Shown here in pieces: positions 1 through 8,835 of a stretch of DNA of 64,000 nucleotides (its first letter is position 1; every line of letters starts with the position of its first letter). A program made the position numbers and the translations under genes. This DNA is from Mycolicibacterium chitae (GTDB taxonomy: Bacteria > Actinomycetota > Actinomycetes > Mycobacteriales > Mycobacteriaceae), in assembly GCF_900637205.1 (NCBI RefSeq), contig NZ_LR134355.1, positions 3,658,001 to 3,722,000 on the forward strand, written 5' to 3'. Under the pieces are notes generated by a model. It was not told where the DNA came from. It searched no databases and was given only the letters and a program-made list of their open reading frames with translations.

Positions 1-1
1 C

Positions 2-646
2 GGCGAGGAGGACCTGTTCTGGCTGGGCACCGCCGAGGCCATCGAGCTGGGCCGCACCCAGGCGCAGTTGCTGCGCCGCTCGGTGCGCCGGTTCTCCCCC
101 GATCCCGTCGACCCGGCGATCATCGAGGCCGCCGTCGCCGAGGCGCTGACCGCGCCCGCCCCGCACCACACCCGGCCGGTGCGCTTCGTGTGGCTGCGCG
201 ATGCGGACCGCCGCACCGCGCTGCTGGACCGGATGAGGGACAAGTGGCGCGCCGACCTGGCCGCCGACGGCAAACCGGCCGACGCGATCGAGCGCCGGGT
301 GGCCCGCGGCCAGATCCTGTACGACGCCCCGGAAGTCCTGATCCCGTTCCTGGTTCCCGAAGGCGCACACAGTTATCCGGACGCCGCGCGCACCGCCGCC
401 GAACGGACGATGTTCACCGTGGCCGTCGGCGCCGCGGTGCAGGCCCTGCTGGTCGCGCTGGCGGTCCGCGGCGTGGGCAGCTGTTGGATCGGCTCGACGA
501 TCTTCGCCGCCGACCTGGTGCGCGCCGGGCTCGATCTGCCCGCCGACTGGGAACCGTTGGGCGCCATCGCCATCGGCCACCACCCCGGCGATCCCCCGGG
601 CCCGCGCGACCCGGCCGACCCCGACGGCCTGCTGGTGCTGCGATGA
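2..646 (+). CDS. fbiB: FbiB C-terminal part, coenzyme F420 gamma-glutamyl ligase / reductase (5' truncated)
   Basis: The reading frame is open from base 2, so the gene starts outside the window; about 214 C-terminal residues remain. They form a nitroreductase-fold FMN domain, with an early 'RRSVRRFSPDPVD' stretch and a late 'GSCWIGSTIF' stretch typical of this family. In mycobacteria FbiB joins an N-terminal glutamyl ligase to this domain, which reduces dehydro-F420-0, and it adds several glutamates to F420. F420 is the cofactor of many LLM-type enzymes such as the two later in this window. The stop codon overlaps the start of the next gene (ATGA), so the two are probably co-translated. Confidence 0.88.
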   Translation, partial: GEEDLFWLGTAEAIELGRTQAQLLRRSVRRFSPDPVDPAIIEAAVAEALTAPAPHHTRPVRFVWLRDADRRTALLDRMRDKWRADLAADGKPADAIERRVARGQILYDAPEVLIPFLVPEGAHSYPDAARTAAERTMFTVAVGAAVQALLVALAVRGVGSCWIGSTIFAADLVRAGLDLPADWEPLGAIAIGHHPGDPPGPRDPADPDGLLVLR

Positions 647-1182
647 CGCTGCGCGATTCGGTGATCCGGGCCCTGACCGACTGGGTGGCCCCCGACCCCG
701 AGCAGGACACGCTGCGGCACGCGGTGCTGTCGTTCGTGCTGGCCCGCGAGGACGCCTGCGAGCGCGCCTGCGTGCCCGGCCACATCACGGCCTCGGTGGC
801 GGTGCTCGACCACACCGGCACCCAGGTGTTGCTCACGCTGCATCCGCGGCTGGGCCGGTGGGTGCAACTCGGCGGTCACTGCGAGGCCGAGGACGCCGAC
901 ATCGTGGCCGCGGCGCTGCGCGAGGGCCACGAGGAGTCAGGCGTCGCCGGGCTGCGCATGGACCCGAATCTGGTTGCCGTGCACGTGCATCCGGTGACCT
1001 GCTCGCTGGGTGTCCCCACCCGGCATCTCGATCTGCAGTTCGTCGCCCACGCCCCGGCGGACGCCAGGATCGCCCTCAGCGACGAGTCCCTGGATCTGCG
1101 CTGGTGGCCCTGCGCGGCGCTGCCGCCGGACACCGACCACGCCCTGGCGTACCTGGTGTCGCAGGCCACCGCCCGCGGCTAG
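643..1182 (+). CDS. NUDIX hydrolase
   Basis: A 179-residue protein whose ATG overlaps the fbiB stop (ATGA). The NUDIX box is visible around residues 76-100: a Gly-Gly-His start, then 'REGHEESGV' supplying the REx2EE metal-binding core. NUDIX enzymes cleave nucleoside diphosphates linked to another moiety; the substrate is not readable here. In M. tuberculosis, as recalled, a DNA methylase gene occupies the position after fbiB, so this is a local replacement. A link to F420 metabolism is only suggested by the overlap. Confidence 0.85.
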   Translation: MTLRDSVIRALTDWVAPDPEQDTLRHAVLSFVLAREDACERACVPGHITASVAVLDHTGTQVLLTLHPRLGRWVQLGGHCEAEDADIVAAALREGHEESGVAGLRMDPNLVAVHVHPVTCSLGVPTRHLDLQFVAHAPADARIALSDESLDLRWWPCAALPPDTDHALAYLVSQATARG

Positions 1183-1196
1183 CGCGCGCAGGAAGC

Positions 1197-2282
1197 TCAG
1201 ACGTCGCTGGAGTACCGGATCCCGCAATCCGGCAGCTCGACTCCCGGCCACACCCGCGCCCCGCGGAGCAGCTCGCAGCGCGCCCCGATGTTCGCCCCGT
1301 CGCCGATCACGCCGTCGCGGATCAGCGCCCGCGGCCCGACGTGCGCGCCGAAGCCGATGATCGAACGCTCGATCACCGAACCGGCGTCCACCCTGGCCCC
1401 GTCGAAGATCACCGCGCCGTCCAGCCGCGAGCCCGGGCCGATCTCGGCGCCGCGGCCCACCACCGTGCCGCCGATCAGCACCGCGCCCGGGGCCACCGAG
1501 GCGCCGTCGTGCACCAGGGCCTCACCGCGGTCGCCCGGCAGCGCCGGCGACGGCGCGATCCCGCGCACCAGATCCGAGGACCCGCGCACGAAGTCCTCCG
1601 GGGTGCCCATGTCGCGCCAGTACGTCGCGTCGACGTAGCCGCACACCTTCACCCCGTCGGACAGCAGCGCCGGGAACACCTCGCGCTCCACCGACACCGG
1701 CCGCCCGCGCGGGATGCGGTCGATGATCTTGCGGTCGAACACGTAGCAGCCCGCGTTGATCTGATCGGTCGGCGGGTCCTGGGTCTTCTCCAGAAAGGCT
1801 GTGACGCGGCCGTTCTCGTCGGTGGGTACCGACCCGAACGCGCGCGGGTCCGCCACCCGCACCAGGTGCAGCGTCAGATCCGCGGAGTGGCCGTGATGGA
1901 ACTCCAGCAGCGAACCGAGGTCCGCGCCGGACAGCACGTCGCCGTTGAACACGACGACGGTGTCATGGCGCAGCCGCGGCGCGACGTTGGCGATGCCGCC
2001 GCCGGTGCCCAGCGGATCGGATTCGAAGACGTACTCGATCTGCAGGCCCAGCTTGGAGCCGTCGCCGAACTCCTCCTCGAACACCTCGGCCTTGTACGAG
2101 GTGCCCAGCAGGACCCGCTCGATGCCGGTCGCGGCGATGCGCGACAGCAGGTGGGTCAGGAACGGCAGGCCGGCGGTGGGCAGCATCGGCTTGGGCATCG
2201 ACAGCGTCAACGGCCGCAGGCGGGTGCCCTTCCCCCCGACCAGTACGACGGCATCGACCTTCTTCGGATCGAATCCGCTCAT
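1197..2282 (-). CDS. manB: Mannose-1-phosphate guanylyltransferase
   Basis: A 361-residue nucleotidyltransferase with the signature 'VLVGGKGTRLRPLT' near residues 14-27, a sugar-nucleotide pyrophosphorylase core, and a C-terminal left-handed beta-helix of hexapeptide repeats (roughly residues 250-350). It matches mycobacterial ManB/MpgB, which makes GDP-mannose from mannose-1-phosphate and GTP for PIMs, lipomannan and glycoprotein mannosylation. The ATG at 2282 overlaps the stop of the upstream rhamnosyltransferase (ATGA), so it is the downstream member of a wbbL-manB operon. An in-frame upstream extension exists, but the domain begins right after this ATG. Confidence 0.92.
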   Translation of the reverse strand: MSGFDPKKVDAVVLVGGKGTRLRPLTLSMPKPMLPTAGLPFLTHLLSRIAATGIERVLLGTSYKAEVFEEEFGDGSKLGLQIEYVFESDPLGTGGGIANVAPRLRHDTVVVFNGDVLSGADLGSLLEFHHGHSADLTLHLVRVADPRAFGSVPTDENGRVTAFLEKTQDPPTDQINAGCYVFDRKIIDRIPRGRPVSVEREVFPALLSDGVKVCGYVDATYWRDMGTPEDFVRGSSDLVRGIAPSPALPGDRGEALVHDGASVAPGAVLIGGTVVGRGAEIGPGSRLDGAVIFDGARVDAGSVIERSIIGFGAHVGPRALIRDGVIGDGANIGARCELLRGARVWPGVELPDCGIRYSSDV

Positions 2283-3157
2283 CGGTCCTGTCTCCTCATC
2301 TCGCGCCGTGACCGCCGGACCACCAGCCGCGACCGGACCACCAGCGCGCCGCGCATGGTCCACCGCAGCGGGCTGCGCCGCCACCCCGAATGTCGATCCG
2401 ACAAGTATGTCCAGGTGCTCTCGTGGTGCGCGGCCAGATTACGGGCCGGATCTCGCCCAGTGGCATGCCCCTTGTCGTGCAGGATCTCCGCCGACGGCGC
2501 GTAGACGTTCTGCCAGCCCGCCCGGCCCAGCCGGTCGCCGAGGTCCACGTCCTCCATGTACATGAAGTACCGCTCGTCGAACCCGCCGATCTGCTCGAAC
2601 GCCTCGCGCCGGACCAGCAGGCACGCCCCCGACAGCCACCCCACCGCACGCTCGGACGGCGCCTCGCGGTCCTGCCGGTAGGCCGCCGTCCACGGGTTCT
2701 TCCGCCAGAACGGGCCCACCACGGCGTGCATACCGCCGCGGATGATGCTGGGCAGATGCCGCGCCGACGGGTACACCGCGCCGTCGGGATCGCGGATCAG
2801 CGGGCCCACGGCCCCGGCGCGCGGCCAGCGCGTGGCCACCTCGAGCAGCGCGTCGATGCTGCCCGGCGCCCACACCACGTCGGGGTTGGCGATCACCACG
2901 AAATCAGAGCACTCGGGGTCGATCTCCCGCACCCCGCGGTTGACCGCGCGCCCGTAGCCCACGTTGGCCTCGTTGTGGATCAGCCGGGCGTTCGGGTAGC
3001 GCTCGACGGCCTCCTCCGGGCTGCCGTCCTGCGAACCGTTGTCCGCGATGACCACGCTGACCGGCCGGTCGGTGGCCACCGTCAGCGACGACAGGAACCG
3101 CTCGAGGTGCGGGCCCGGTGAATACGTCACCGTCACCACGGGCAGTTCGTCACTCAC
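2279..3157 (-). CDS. wbbL: Rhamnosyltransferase WbbL (decaprenyl-PP-GlcNAc alpha-3-L-rhamnosyltransferase)
   Basis: A 292-residue GT2-family glycosyltransferase. Visible features are the N-terminal nucleotide-binding strand with 'DNGS', the 'ANPDV' diphosphate/metal-binding region near residue 90, and a later 'DERYFMYMEDVDL' segment typical of this family. WbbL transfers rhamnose from dTDP-rhamnose to decaprenyl-PP-GlcNAc, building the linker that joins arabinogalactan to peptidoglycan at the inner membrane face. The GTG start at 3157 is chosen because similarity begins there ('SDELPVVTVTYSPG'); a much longer upstream extension is open but low in coding character. It sits between rmlD, which completes dTDP-rhamnose synthesis, and manB. 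Confidence 0.92.
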   Translation of the reverse strand: MSDELPVVTVTYSPGPHLERFLSSLTVATDRPVSVVIADNGSQDGSPEEAVERYPNARLIHNEANVGYGRAVNRGVREIDPECSDFVVIANPDVVWAPGSIDALLEVATRWPRAGAVGPLIRDPDGAVYPSARHLPSIIRGGMHAVVGPFWRKNPWTAAYRQDREAPSERAVGWLSGACLLVRREAFEQIGGFDERYFMYMEDVDLGDRLGRAGWQNVYAPSAEILHDKGHATGRDPARNLAAHHESTWTYLSDRHSGWRRSPLRWTMRGALVVRSRLVVRRSRREMRRQDR

Positions 3158-3182
3158 GGCGTAGAGGGTATCGGGCGAACCC

Positions 3183-4040
3183 TCAGGCCCCGGCGAGTGC
3201 CCGAGCCACCGCATCCTGCCAGGGCGGCAGCGGCCGCAGCCCGGCCCATTCGGACTGCCCGTGGGCCAGCGCCGAGTACGACGGGCGCGCGGCCGGGCGC
3301 GGATGGGCCCCGGACCCGACGGGGCGCACCAGGTCGGGGTCGGCACCGACGGCGGCGTACACCGCGCGGGCCTGATCGAACCGGCTGGCCTCGCCGCCGT
3401 TGCCGGCGTGCAGCAGCGGCGCCGCCGGCCGCTCGTCGACGATCTGCAGCAACGCGGCCACCAGGTCGCCGGTGTAGGTGGGCGAGCCGACCTGGTCGTC
3501 GACGACGTCGACGGCCTGGCCCGCCCGCGCCTTGCCGGCCATCACGGCCACGAAGTCGTTGCCGGAGCCGCCGGTGTAGACCCACGAGGTGCGGACCACG
3601 GTGGCCGTCGGCAGCGCCTCGGCCACGGCCCGCTCGCCGTCGAGCTTGCTGGCGCCGTACACGTTGACCGGGTCGGCCGGGTCGTCGAGTTCGTAGGGCC
3701 GTCCCGGGCCGCGGTCGGTGTCGCCGCCGAACACGTAATCGGTGGAAATGTGAATCAGTCGCGCCCCGGCGGCCGCGCAGGCGCGCGCCACATTCGCCGG
3801 CCCGGTTGCGTTGACCGCCCGGGCGTCGGCGGGGGCCGCCTCCGCGCCGTCGACGTTGGTGTAGGCCGCGCAGTTGACGACGACGTCGTCGCTGCTCAGC
3901 GCGGGCGCGGCGGCCGGGTCGGCGATGTTCCACTGCGCGGAGTTCAGGGCCAGCACGGCCCGGCCCTCCGCCGTTGCGCGGGCGGTCAGGAACCGCCCCA
4001 CCTGACCCGCTGCACCCGTGATGACGATTCTGTTGGACAC
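3183..4040 (-). CDS. rmlD: dTDP-4-dehydrorhamnose reductase
   Basis: A 285-residue extended-SDR enzyme performing the last step of dTDP-L-rhamnose synthesis. The NAD(P)-binding motif 'GAAGQVGR' lies at residues 8-15, 'STDYVF' supplies the catalytic Thr region, and 'YGASKLDGE' supplies the catalytic Tyr and Lys. The GTG start at 4040 puts the Rossmann motif at the right distance from the N-terminus; longer in-frame sequence upstream overlaps the divergent LCP gene and is not credible. A CAGACT element 7 nt upstream of the GTG on the minus strand fits a leaderless promoter. It leads the rmlD-wbbL-manB group. Confidence 0.92.
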   Translation of the reverse strand: MSNRIVITGAAGQVGRFLTARATAEGRAVLALNSAQWNIADPAAAPALSSDDVVVNCAAYTNVDGAEAAPADARAVNATGPANVARACAAAGARLIHISTDYVFGGDTDRGPGRPYELDDPADPVNVYGASKLDGERAVAEALPTATVVRTSWVYTGGSGNDFVAVMAGKARAGQAVDVVDDQVGSPTYTGDLVAALLQIVDERPAAPLLHAGNGGEASRFDQARAVYAAVGADPDLVRPVGSGAHPRPAARPSYSALAHGQSEWAGLRPLPPWQDAVARALAGA

Positions 4041-4095
4041 GGATCGAAGTCTGGCACGCCGGGTCCGGCTAACGGGATCCCGGCGGTTGCGCAAG

Positions 4096-4101
4096 TAGCC
4101 T
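4096..4101 (+). promoter_or_regulatory. Candidate -10 box (TAGCCT) for the LCP gene
   Basis: TAGCCT ends 6 nt before the GTG at 4108. That spacing leaves almost no 5' UTR, matching the TANNNT-to-start spacing of leaderless mycobacterial transcripts. Confidence 0.5.
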
Positions 4102-4107
4102 TGCGGG

Positions 4108-5577
4108 GTGCCGGTCCAGGTCTTCCGCGTCATCTCCAGTGTGATTGCCGTTGCGATCGTGCTCGGAACCGGCGTGGCCTGGGCCAAGATCCGGTCCTTC
4201 GAGGGCGGCATCCACCACATCAGCACCGCCGCGCTCGGCGGCGACGGCGACGACGGCGCCATCGACATCCTGCTGGTGGGCTCCGACAGCCGCACCGACG
4301 CGCACGGCAACCCGCTGTCGCCCGAGGAATTGGCCATCCTGCACGCGGGCAACGACGTGGCCACCAACACCGACACCATCATCCTGGTGCGCATCCCGAA
4401 CAACGGCCGCTCCGCCACGGCCATCTCGATCCCCCGCGACACCTACGTCGAACTGCCCGACAACGAGGGCAAGATGAAGATCAACGGCGTCTACGGCGAC
4501 GCCAAGCTCGCGGTGATGAAGGACCTCATCGAGGTCCAGAAGATGGATCCGCTCGAGGGTGAGAAGCGCGGCATCGAGGCCGGTCGCGAATCGCTGATCA
4601 AGACCGTGGCCAAGCTGACCGGCGTCACCGTCGACCACTACGCCGAGATCGGCCTGCTGGGCTTCTCGCTGATCACCGACGCGCTCGGCGGTGTCGACGT
4701 CTGCCTCAAAGACGCGGTGTACGAGCCCCTTTCGGGCGCCGATTTCCCCGCGGGCTGGCAGAAACTGGACGGCCCCCGCGCGTTGAGCTTCGTGCGGCAG
4801 CGCCACGACCTGCCGCGCGGCGACCTCGACCGGGTGGTGCGCCAGCAGGTGGTGATGGCCTCCCTCGCCCACCAGGTGATCTCCAGCCAGACGCTGTCCA
4901 GCCCGGCCACGCTGAACCGGCTCGAGGAAGCCGTGCAGCGCTCGGTGGTGCTCTCCGAGGGCTGGGACATCATGAGTTTCATCGATCAGCTGCAGAAGCT
5001 GGCGGCGGGCAACGTGGTGTTCGCCACCATCCCGGTGCTCGACGAGGCCGGCTGGAGCGACGACGGCATGCAGAGCGTGGTGCGGGTCGACGAGGCCGCG
5101 GTCGAGGAATGGGTGGAAGGCCTGCTGCACAACCAGGACGAGGGCAACACCGAAGAGGTCGCCTACTCGCGGGACCAGACCACCGTCGACGTCATCAACG
5201 ACTCCGATGTGGGCGGTCTGGCCGCGGCCGTGTCAACGATCCTGGGCACCAAGGGATTCACCGGCGGCAACGTCGGCAACAACGACCGCGAGCCCGTCGA
5301 CAAGAGCCAGATCCAGGCCGCCGATTCCGAGGATCTGGGCGCCAAGGCCGTCGCCGAGGAACTGGGCCTGCCCGTCGTCGCCGACGAGGCCGTCCCGGCC
5401 GGCACGGTGCGGGTGGTGCTGTCCTACGACTACACCGGCCCGGGCTCCGGCCTGGACGGCTACGAGCCCGAGCTGGCGGGCGGCTCCCCCGACTCCGGCA
5501 CCTTCGAGGTGAACTCGGCGCCGGCCCCGTCGCCGATCATCACCGCCGGATCCGACGACCCCAAGTGCGTCAACTAG
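4108..5577 (+). CDS. lcp1: LytR-CpsA-Psr (LCP) family cell-wall ligase, Lcp1-like
   Basis: A 489-residue protein with one N-terminal membrane segment (about residues 5-27), an LCP catalytic domain and a C-terminal LytR_C domain. LCP landmarks include 'TNTDTIILVRI', 'SIPRDTYVE', 'KINGVYG' and 'RQRHDLPRGDLDR', which hold the Arg and Asp residues that bind the polyprenyl pyrophosphate. Mycobacterial Lcp1 attaches arabinogalactan to peptidoglycan outside the membrane, which fits its place beside the rmlD/wbbL linker genes. The GTG start is supported by the TAGCCT box 6 nt upstream. Confidence 0.93.
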   Translation: MPVQVFRVISSVIAVAIVLGTGVAWAKIRSFEGGIHHISTAALGGDGDDGAIDILLVGSDSRTDAHGNPLSPEELAILHAGNDVATNTDTIILVRIPNNGRSATAISIPRDTYVELPDNEGKMKINGVYGDAKLAVMKDLIEVQKMDPLEGEKRGIEAGRESLIKTVAKLTGVTVDHYAEIGLLGFSLITDALGGVDVCLKDAVYEPLSGADFPAGWQKLDGPRALSFVRQRHDLPRGDLDRVVRQQVVMASLAHQVISSQTLSSPATLNRLEEAVQRSVVLSEGWDIMSFIDQLQKLAAGNVVFATIPVLDEAGWSDDGMQSVVRVDEAAVEEWVEGLLHNQDEGNTEEVAYSRDQTTVDVINDSDVGGLAAAVSTILGTKGFTGGNVGNNDREPVDKSQIQAADSEDLGAKAVAEELGLPVVADEAVPAGTVRVVLSYDYTGPGSGLDGYEPELAGGSPDSGTFEVNSAPAPSPIITAGSDDPKCVN

Positions 5578-5580
5578 CCT
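5575..5580 (+). promoter_or_regulatory. Candidate -10 box (TAGCCT) overlapping the LCP stop codon
   Basis: TAGCCT includes the TAG stop of the LCP gene and ends 7 nt before the GTG at 5588, the leaderless spacing. Confidence 0.5.
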
Positions 5581-5587
5581 GAGGCCC

Positions 5588-6298
5588 GTGCTGAACCTGG
5601 CCTCGGCGGTGCTCGATCCGCTCCTCGACGACAACGCCGCGGGTCCGCGCATCACCTATTACGACGACGCGACCGGGGAGCGCATCGAGCTGTCCACCGC
5701 GACGCTGGCCAACTGGGCGGCCAAGACCGGCAACCTGCTGCGCGACGAACTCGGGGCGCAGCCGGGCACCACGGTGGCCGTGCTGCTGCCCGCGCACTGG
5801 CAGACCGCGGCCGTGCTGTTCGGCATCTGGTGGATCGGCGCCGAGGTGACGCTGTCCGGACCCGCCGACATCGCGCTGTGCACCGCAGATCGGCTCGACG
5901 AGGCCGACGAGGCGGTCGGCATGGGTGAGATCGCCGTCCTGTCGCTGGACCCGTTCGGCAAGCCCGTCGCGGACCTGCCGGTGGGCCTCACCGACTACGC
6001 GACCGCGGTGCGCGCCCAGGGCGATCAGATCTTCCCCGAGACCCAGCCCGGCCCCGCATTGGGCGGCCGCTCCGCCGAGCAGGTGCTGGCCGAGGCCCAA
6101 AGCGCGGCGGCGGCAAGGAATCTCGAGCCCGGCGACCGGGTGCTGACCTCGCTGGGCTGGTCCACGCCCGAGGACCTGCTGGCCCACGTCGTGGGTGTGT
6201 TCGCCGTCGGCGCCTCGCTGGTGCAGGTCGCCAACCCCGACCCGGGCGCCGCGCCGCGGCGCATCGAAACCGAGAAGGTGACCCGGGTCCTGGACTGA
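5588..6298 (+). CDS. TIGR03089-family protein (AMP-binding-like N-terminal fragment family)
   Basis: A 236-residue protein of a short actinobacterial family that resembles the N-terminal part of acyl-AMP ligases ('LANWAAKTGNLLRDELGAQPGTT' followed by 'AVLLPAHWQTAAVLFGIWWIGAEV'). No complete adenylation core or C-terminal lid is present, so it is unlikely to be an active ligase by itself. An orthologue is recalled after lcp1 in M. tuberculosis (Rv3268). The GTG start lies 10 nt after the LCP stop, with a leaderless-type TAGCCT box between. Function unknown. Confidence 0.82.
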   Translation: MLNLASAVLDPLLDDNAAGPRITYYDDATGERIELSTATLANWAAKTGNLLRDELGAQPGTTVAVLLPAHWQTAAVLFGIWWIGAEVTLSGPADIALCTADRLDEADEAVGMGEIAVLSLDPFGKPVADLPVGLTDYATAVRAQGDQIFPETQPGPALGGRSAEQVLAEAQSAAAARNLEPGDRVLTSLGWSTPEDLLAHVVGVFAVGASLVQVANPDPGAAPRRIETEKVTRVLD

Positions 6299-6306
6299 GA
6301 GCCGGT

Positions 6307-6312
6307 TACGCT
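6307..6312 (+). promoter_or_regulatory. Candidate -10 box (TACGCT) for birA
   Basis: TACGCT ends 7 nt before the birA ATG at 6320, consistent with a leaderless transcript. Confidence 0.45.
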
Positions 6313-6319
6313 GGCGGCC

Positions 6320-7126
6320 ATGGCAACCGAGGCCCCGCGACCCGAACTGGACCTGGCAACGCTGCGCGCGGCCGTGATCGGCGGCGATTCACCGTGGCGG
6401 CAGGTCGATGTGGTGCCCGAAACCGGTTCCACCAACGCCGATCTGCTGGCCCGCGCCGCCCAAGGCGCCGACATCGCCGGGGCGGTGCTGCTGGCCGAGC
6501 ATCAGACCGCCGGCCGCGGCCGCCACGGCCGCAGCTGGTCGGCCCCACCGCGGTCGCAGCTGTCCTGTTCGGTCGCCGTCAGCGCCGCGGGGGTGCCCAC
6601 CGAGGCCTGGGGCTGGCTGCCGCTGCTGACCGGTGTGGCCGTCGTCGACGCGCTCGATCAGGTCTGCGGGCTGCCGGCCGGGCTGAAGTGGCCCAACGAC
6701 GTGCTGGCGGGCGACGGCAAGCTGGCGGGCATCCTGGCCGAGGTCGCGAGCCCGGGGCCGACGATCGTGGTCGGCCTGGGCCTCAACGTCACGCTGACCA
6801 CCGAGGAGGCACCCGACCCGCGGGCCACCTCGCTGCTGCAGCTCGGGCACGGCGACGTCGACCGGACCACGCTGGCCGCGGCGTGGCTGGCGCAGCTGGG
6901 CGCCCGCGTCACCGCGTGGCAGGCCGCCGGCGGCCCGGACGCGGCGTTGCGGGACGACTACCGCCGATACAGCCTGACGCTGGGCGCGCCGGTGCGGGCG
7001 CTATTGCCCGGTGGTGACGAGATCACCGGCACCGCAACGCATGTCGACGAGCTCGGCCGCCTCGGCATCGACGACGGCGGCGCCGGGGCGACCGTGTCCG
7101 CGGGCGACATCACGCACCTGCGCTGA
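6320..7126 (+). CDS. birA: Biotin--[acetyl-CoA-carboxylase] ligase
   Basis: A 268-residue BirA of the short type without an N-terminal DNA-binding domain, as in other mycobacteria. The biotinyl-AMP site is visible as 'AGRGRHGRSWSAP' near residues 66-78, with 'GLKWPNDVL' and 'KLAGILAE' providing further conserved contacts, and a C-terminal SH3-like domain. It biotinylates the carrier lysine of acyl-CoA carboxylases; a target, AccA3, is encoded about 9 kb downstream. The gene ends 3 nt from the convergent fadE25. Confidence 0.94.
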   Translation: MATEAPRPELDLATLRAAVIGGDSPWRQVDVVPETGSTNADLLARAAQGADIAGAVLLAEHQTAGRGRHGRSWSAPPRSQLSCSVAVSAAGVPTEAWGWLPLLTGVAVVDALDQVCGLPAGLKWPNDVLAGDGKLAGILAEVASPGPTIVVGLGLNVTLTTEEAPDPRATSLLQLGHGDVDRTTLAAAWLAQLGARVTAWQAAGGPDAALRDDYRRYSLTLGAPVRALLPGGDEITGTATHVDELGRLGIDDGGAGATVSAGDITHLR

Positions 7127-7129
7127 GGT

Positions 7130-8299
7130 TCAGCGCAGTAGTGCGCGGCTCATGACGACGCGTTGGATTTGGTTGGTGCCTTCGTAGATCTGGGTGATCT
7201 TGGCGTCGCGCATCATTCGTTCGACGGGGAAGTCGGTCGTGTAGCCGGCGCCGCCGAACAATTGCACGGCGTCGGTGGTGACTTCCATGGCCACATCGGA
7301 GGCCAGGCACTTGCTGGCCGCGGAGATGAACCCGAGGTTTCCCTCGCCGCGTTCGGCGCGTGCGGCGGCGGTGTAGACCATCAGCCGGGCGGCTTCGACC
7401 TTCATCGCCATGTCGGCGATCATGAACTGCACGGCCTGGAAGTCGCTGATGGACTTGCCGAATTGCTTGCGGTCCTTGGTGTAGTCGATCGCCGCGTCCA
7501 GCGCGCCCTGGGCGATGCCGACGGCCTGGGCGCCGATGGTCGGGCGGGTGTGGTCCAGGGTGGCCAGCGCGGTCTTGAACCCGGTGCCGGGCGCCCCGAT
7601 GATCCGGTCCCCGGGGATGCGACAGTTCTCGAAGTACAACTCGGTGGTCGGCGAGCCCTTGATACCCAGCTTGCGTTCCTTGGGCCCGACGACGAACCCC
7701 TCGTCGTCGGCGTGCACCATGAACGCCGAGATGCCGTTGGCGCCCTTGTCGGCATCGGTCACCGCCATCACCGTGTACCAGGTGGACTTGCCGCCGTTGG
7801 TGATCCAGCACTTGGCGCCGTTGAGGATCCAGTCCTCGCCGTCGGCCTTGGCCCGGGTCCGCATCCCGGCCGCATCCGAGCCCGCCTCGCGTTCGGACAA
7901 CGCGTAGGAGGCCATCGCCGACCCGTCGGCCAGCGACGGCAACACCTGGGCCTTGAGTTCCTCGGAACCGCGCAGGATCAGCCCCATCGTGCCCAACTTG
8001 TTGACCGCCGGGATCAACGACGCCGAAGCATCCACCCGGGCGACCTCCTCGATGACGATGCACGCCGCCACCGAGTCCGCGCCCTGCCCGCCGTAGGACT
8101 CGGGCACATGGATCGCGCTGAAACCCGAGGCATTCAGCGCCGCCAAGGCCTCCTCGGGGAACCGCGCGTTCTCGTCGACATCAGCCGCGTACGGCGCGAT
8201 CTCCTTCTCACACAACGCCCGAATCGCCGCCCGCAACTCCCGATGCTCCTCGGGCAGCTGAAACAAATCGAACGACGGATTGCCGGTCCAGTCAGCCAT
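7130..8299 (-). CDS. fadE25: Acyl-CoA dehydrogenase FadE25
   Basis: A 389-residue full-length acyl-CoA dehydrogenase. The FAD/substrate signatures 'YALSEREAGSDAAGM' (residues 134-148) and 'QLFGGAGYTTDFPVERMMRD' are intact, and 'IYEGTNQIQRVV' carries the catalytic-Glu region near the C-terminus. FadE25 is a conserved mycobacterial enzyme beside purE/purK, thought to act in beta-oxidation or branched-chain acyl-CoA degradation; the exact substrate is unknown. A good ribosome-binding site (AAGGAG) precedes the ATG. The gene is convergent with birA. Confidence 0.93.
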   Translation of the reverse strand: MADWTGNPSFDLFQLPEEHRELRAAIRALCEKEIAPYAADVDENARFPEEALAALNASGFSAIHVPESYGGQGADSVAACIVIEEVARVDASASLIPAVNKLGTMGLILRGSEELKAQVLPSLADGSAMASYALSEREAGSDAAGMRTRAKADGEDWILNGAKCWITNGGKSTWYTVMAVTDADKGANGISAFMVHADDEGFVVGPKERKLGIKGSPTTELYFENCRIPGDRIIGAPGTGFKTALATLDHTRPTIGAQAVGIAQGALDAAIDYTKDRKQFGKSISDFQAVQFMIADMAMKVEAARLMVYTAAARAERGEGNLGFISAASKCLASDVAMEVTTDAVQLFGGAGYTTDFPVERMMRDAKITQIYEGTNQIQRVVMSRALLR

Positions 8300-8328
8300 C
8301 GTGATCTCCTTGCTACTCGCCGGTAACT

Positions 8329-8835
8329 TTACTCGCCCAGCAGCTTCTGCCGTAACGCCGCGTCCTTCTCCAGGACCATCTCCTCCAGATCGGCCTGGAA
8401 GCGCGCCATCCGGTCACGCAGGGCGCGGTCGGCGGCGCCCAGGATGCGCACCGCCAGCAGACCGGCGTTGCGGGCCCCGCCGATCGACACCGTCGCCACC
8501 GGGACCCCGCCGGGCATCTGCACGATCGACAGCAACGAATCCAGGCCGTCCAGGCGCGCCAGCGGCACCGGCACCCCGATGACCGGCAGCGGCGTCGCCG
8601 CGGCGACCATGCCGGGCAGGTGCGCCGCGCCGCCGGCCCCCGCGATGATCACCTCGAGGCCGCGCTCGGCGGCCGAGCGGGCGTAGTCGAGCATCCGCCC
8701 GGGCGTGCGGTGCGCGGAGACGACGCCCACCTCGAAGGGCACCTCGAACTCCGCGAGCGCCTCGGCGGCGTCGGCCATCACCGACCAGTCGCTGTCGCTG
8801 CCCATGATCAGCCCCACCCGGGGTCCAGTCGTCAT
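8329..8835 (-). CDS. purE: 5-(carboxyamino)imidazole ribonucleotide mutase
   Basis: A 168-residue class I PurE, acting after PurK in de novo purine synthesis to convert N5-CAIR to CAIR. The N-terminal 'MGSDSDW' motif, 'SAHRTP' (catalytic His) and 'GAGGAAHLPGM' are all present. The ATG at 8835 overlaps the purK stop (TGATG); a TTG one codon earlier is less likely. Translationally coupled to purK. Confidence 0.95.
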   Translation of the reverse strand: MTTGPRVGLIMGSDSDWSVMADAAEALAEFEVPFEVGVVSAHRTPGRMLDYARSAAERGLEVIIAGAGGAAHLPGMVAAATPLPVIGVPVPLARLDGLDSLLSIVQMPGGVPVATVSIGGARNAGLLAVRILGAADRALRDRMARFQADLEEMVLEKDAALRQKLLGE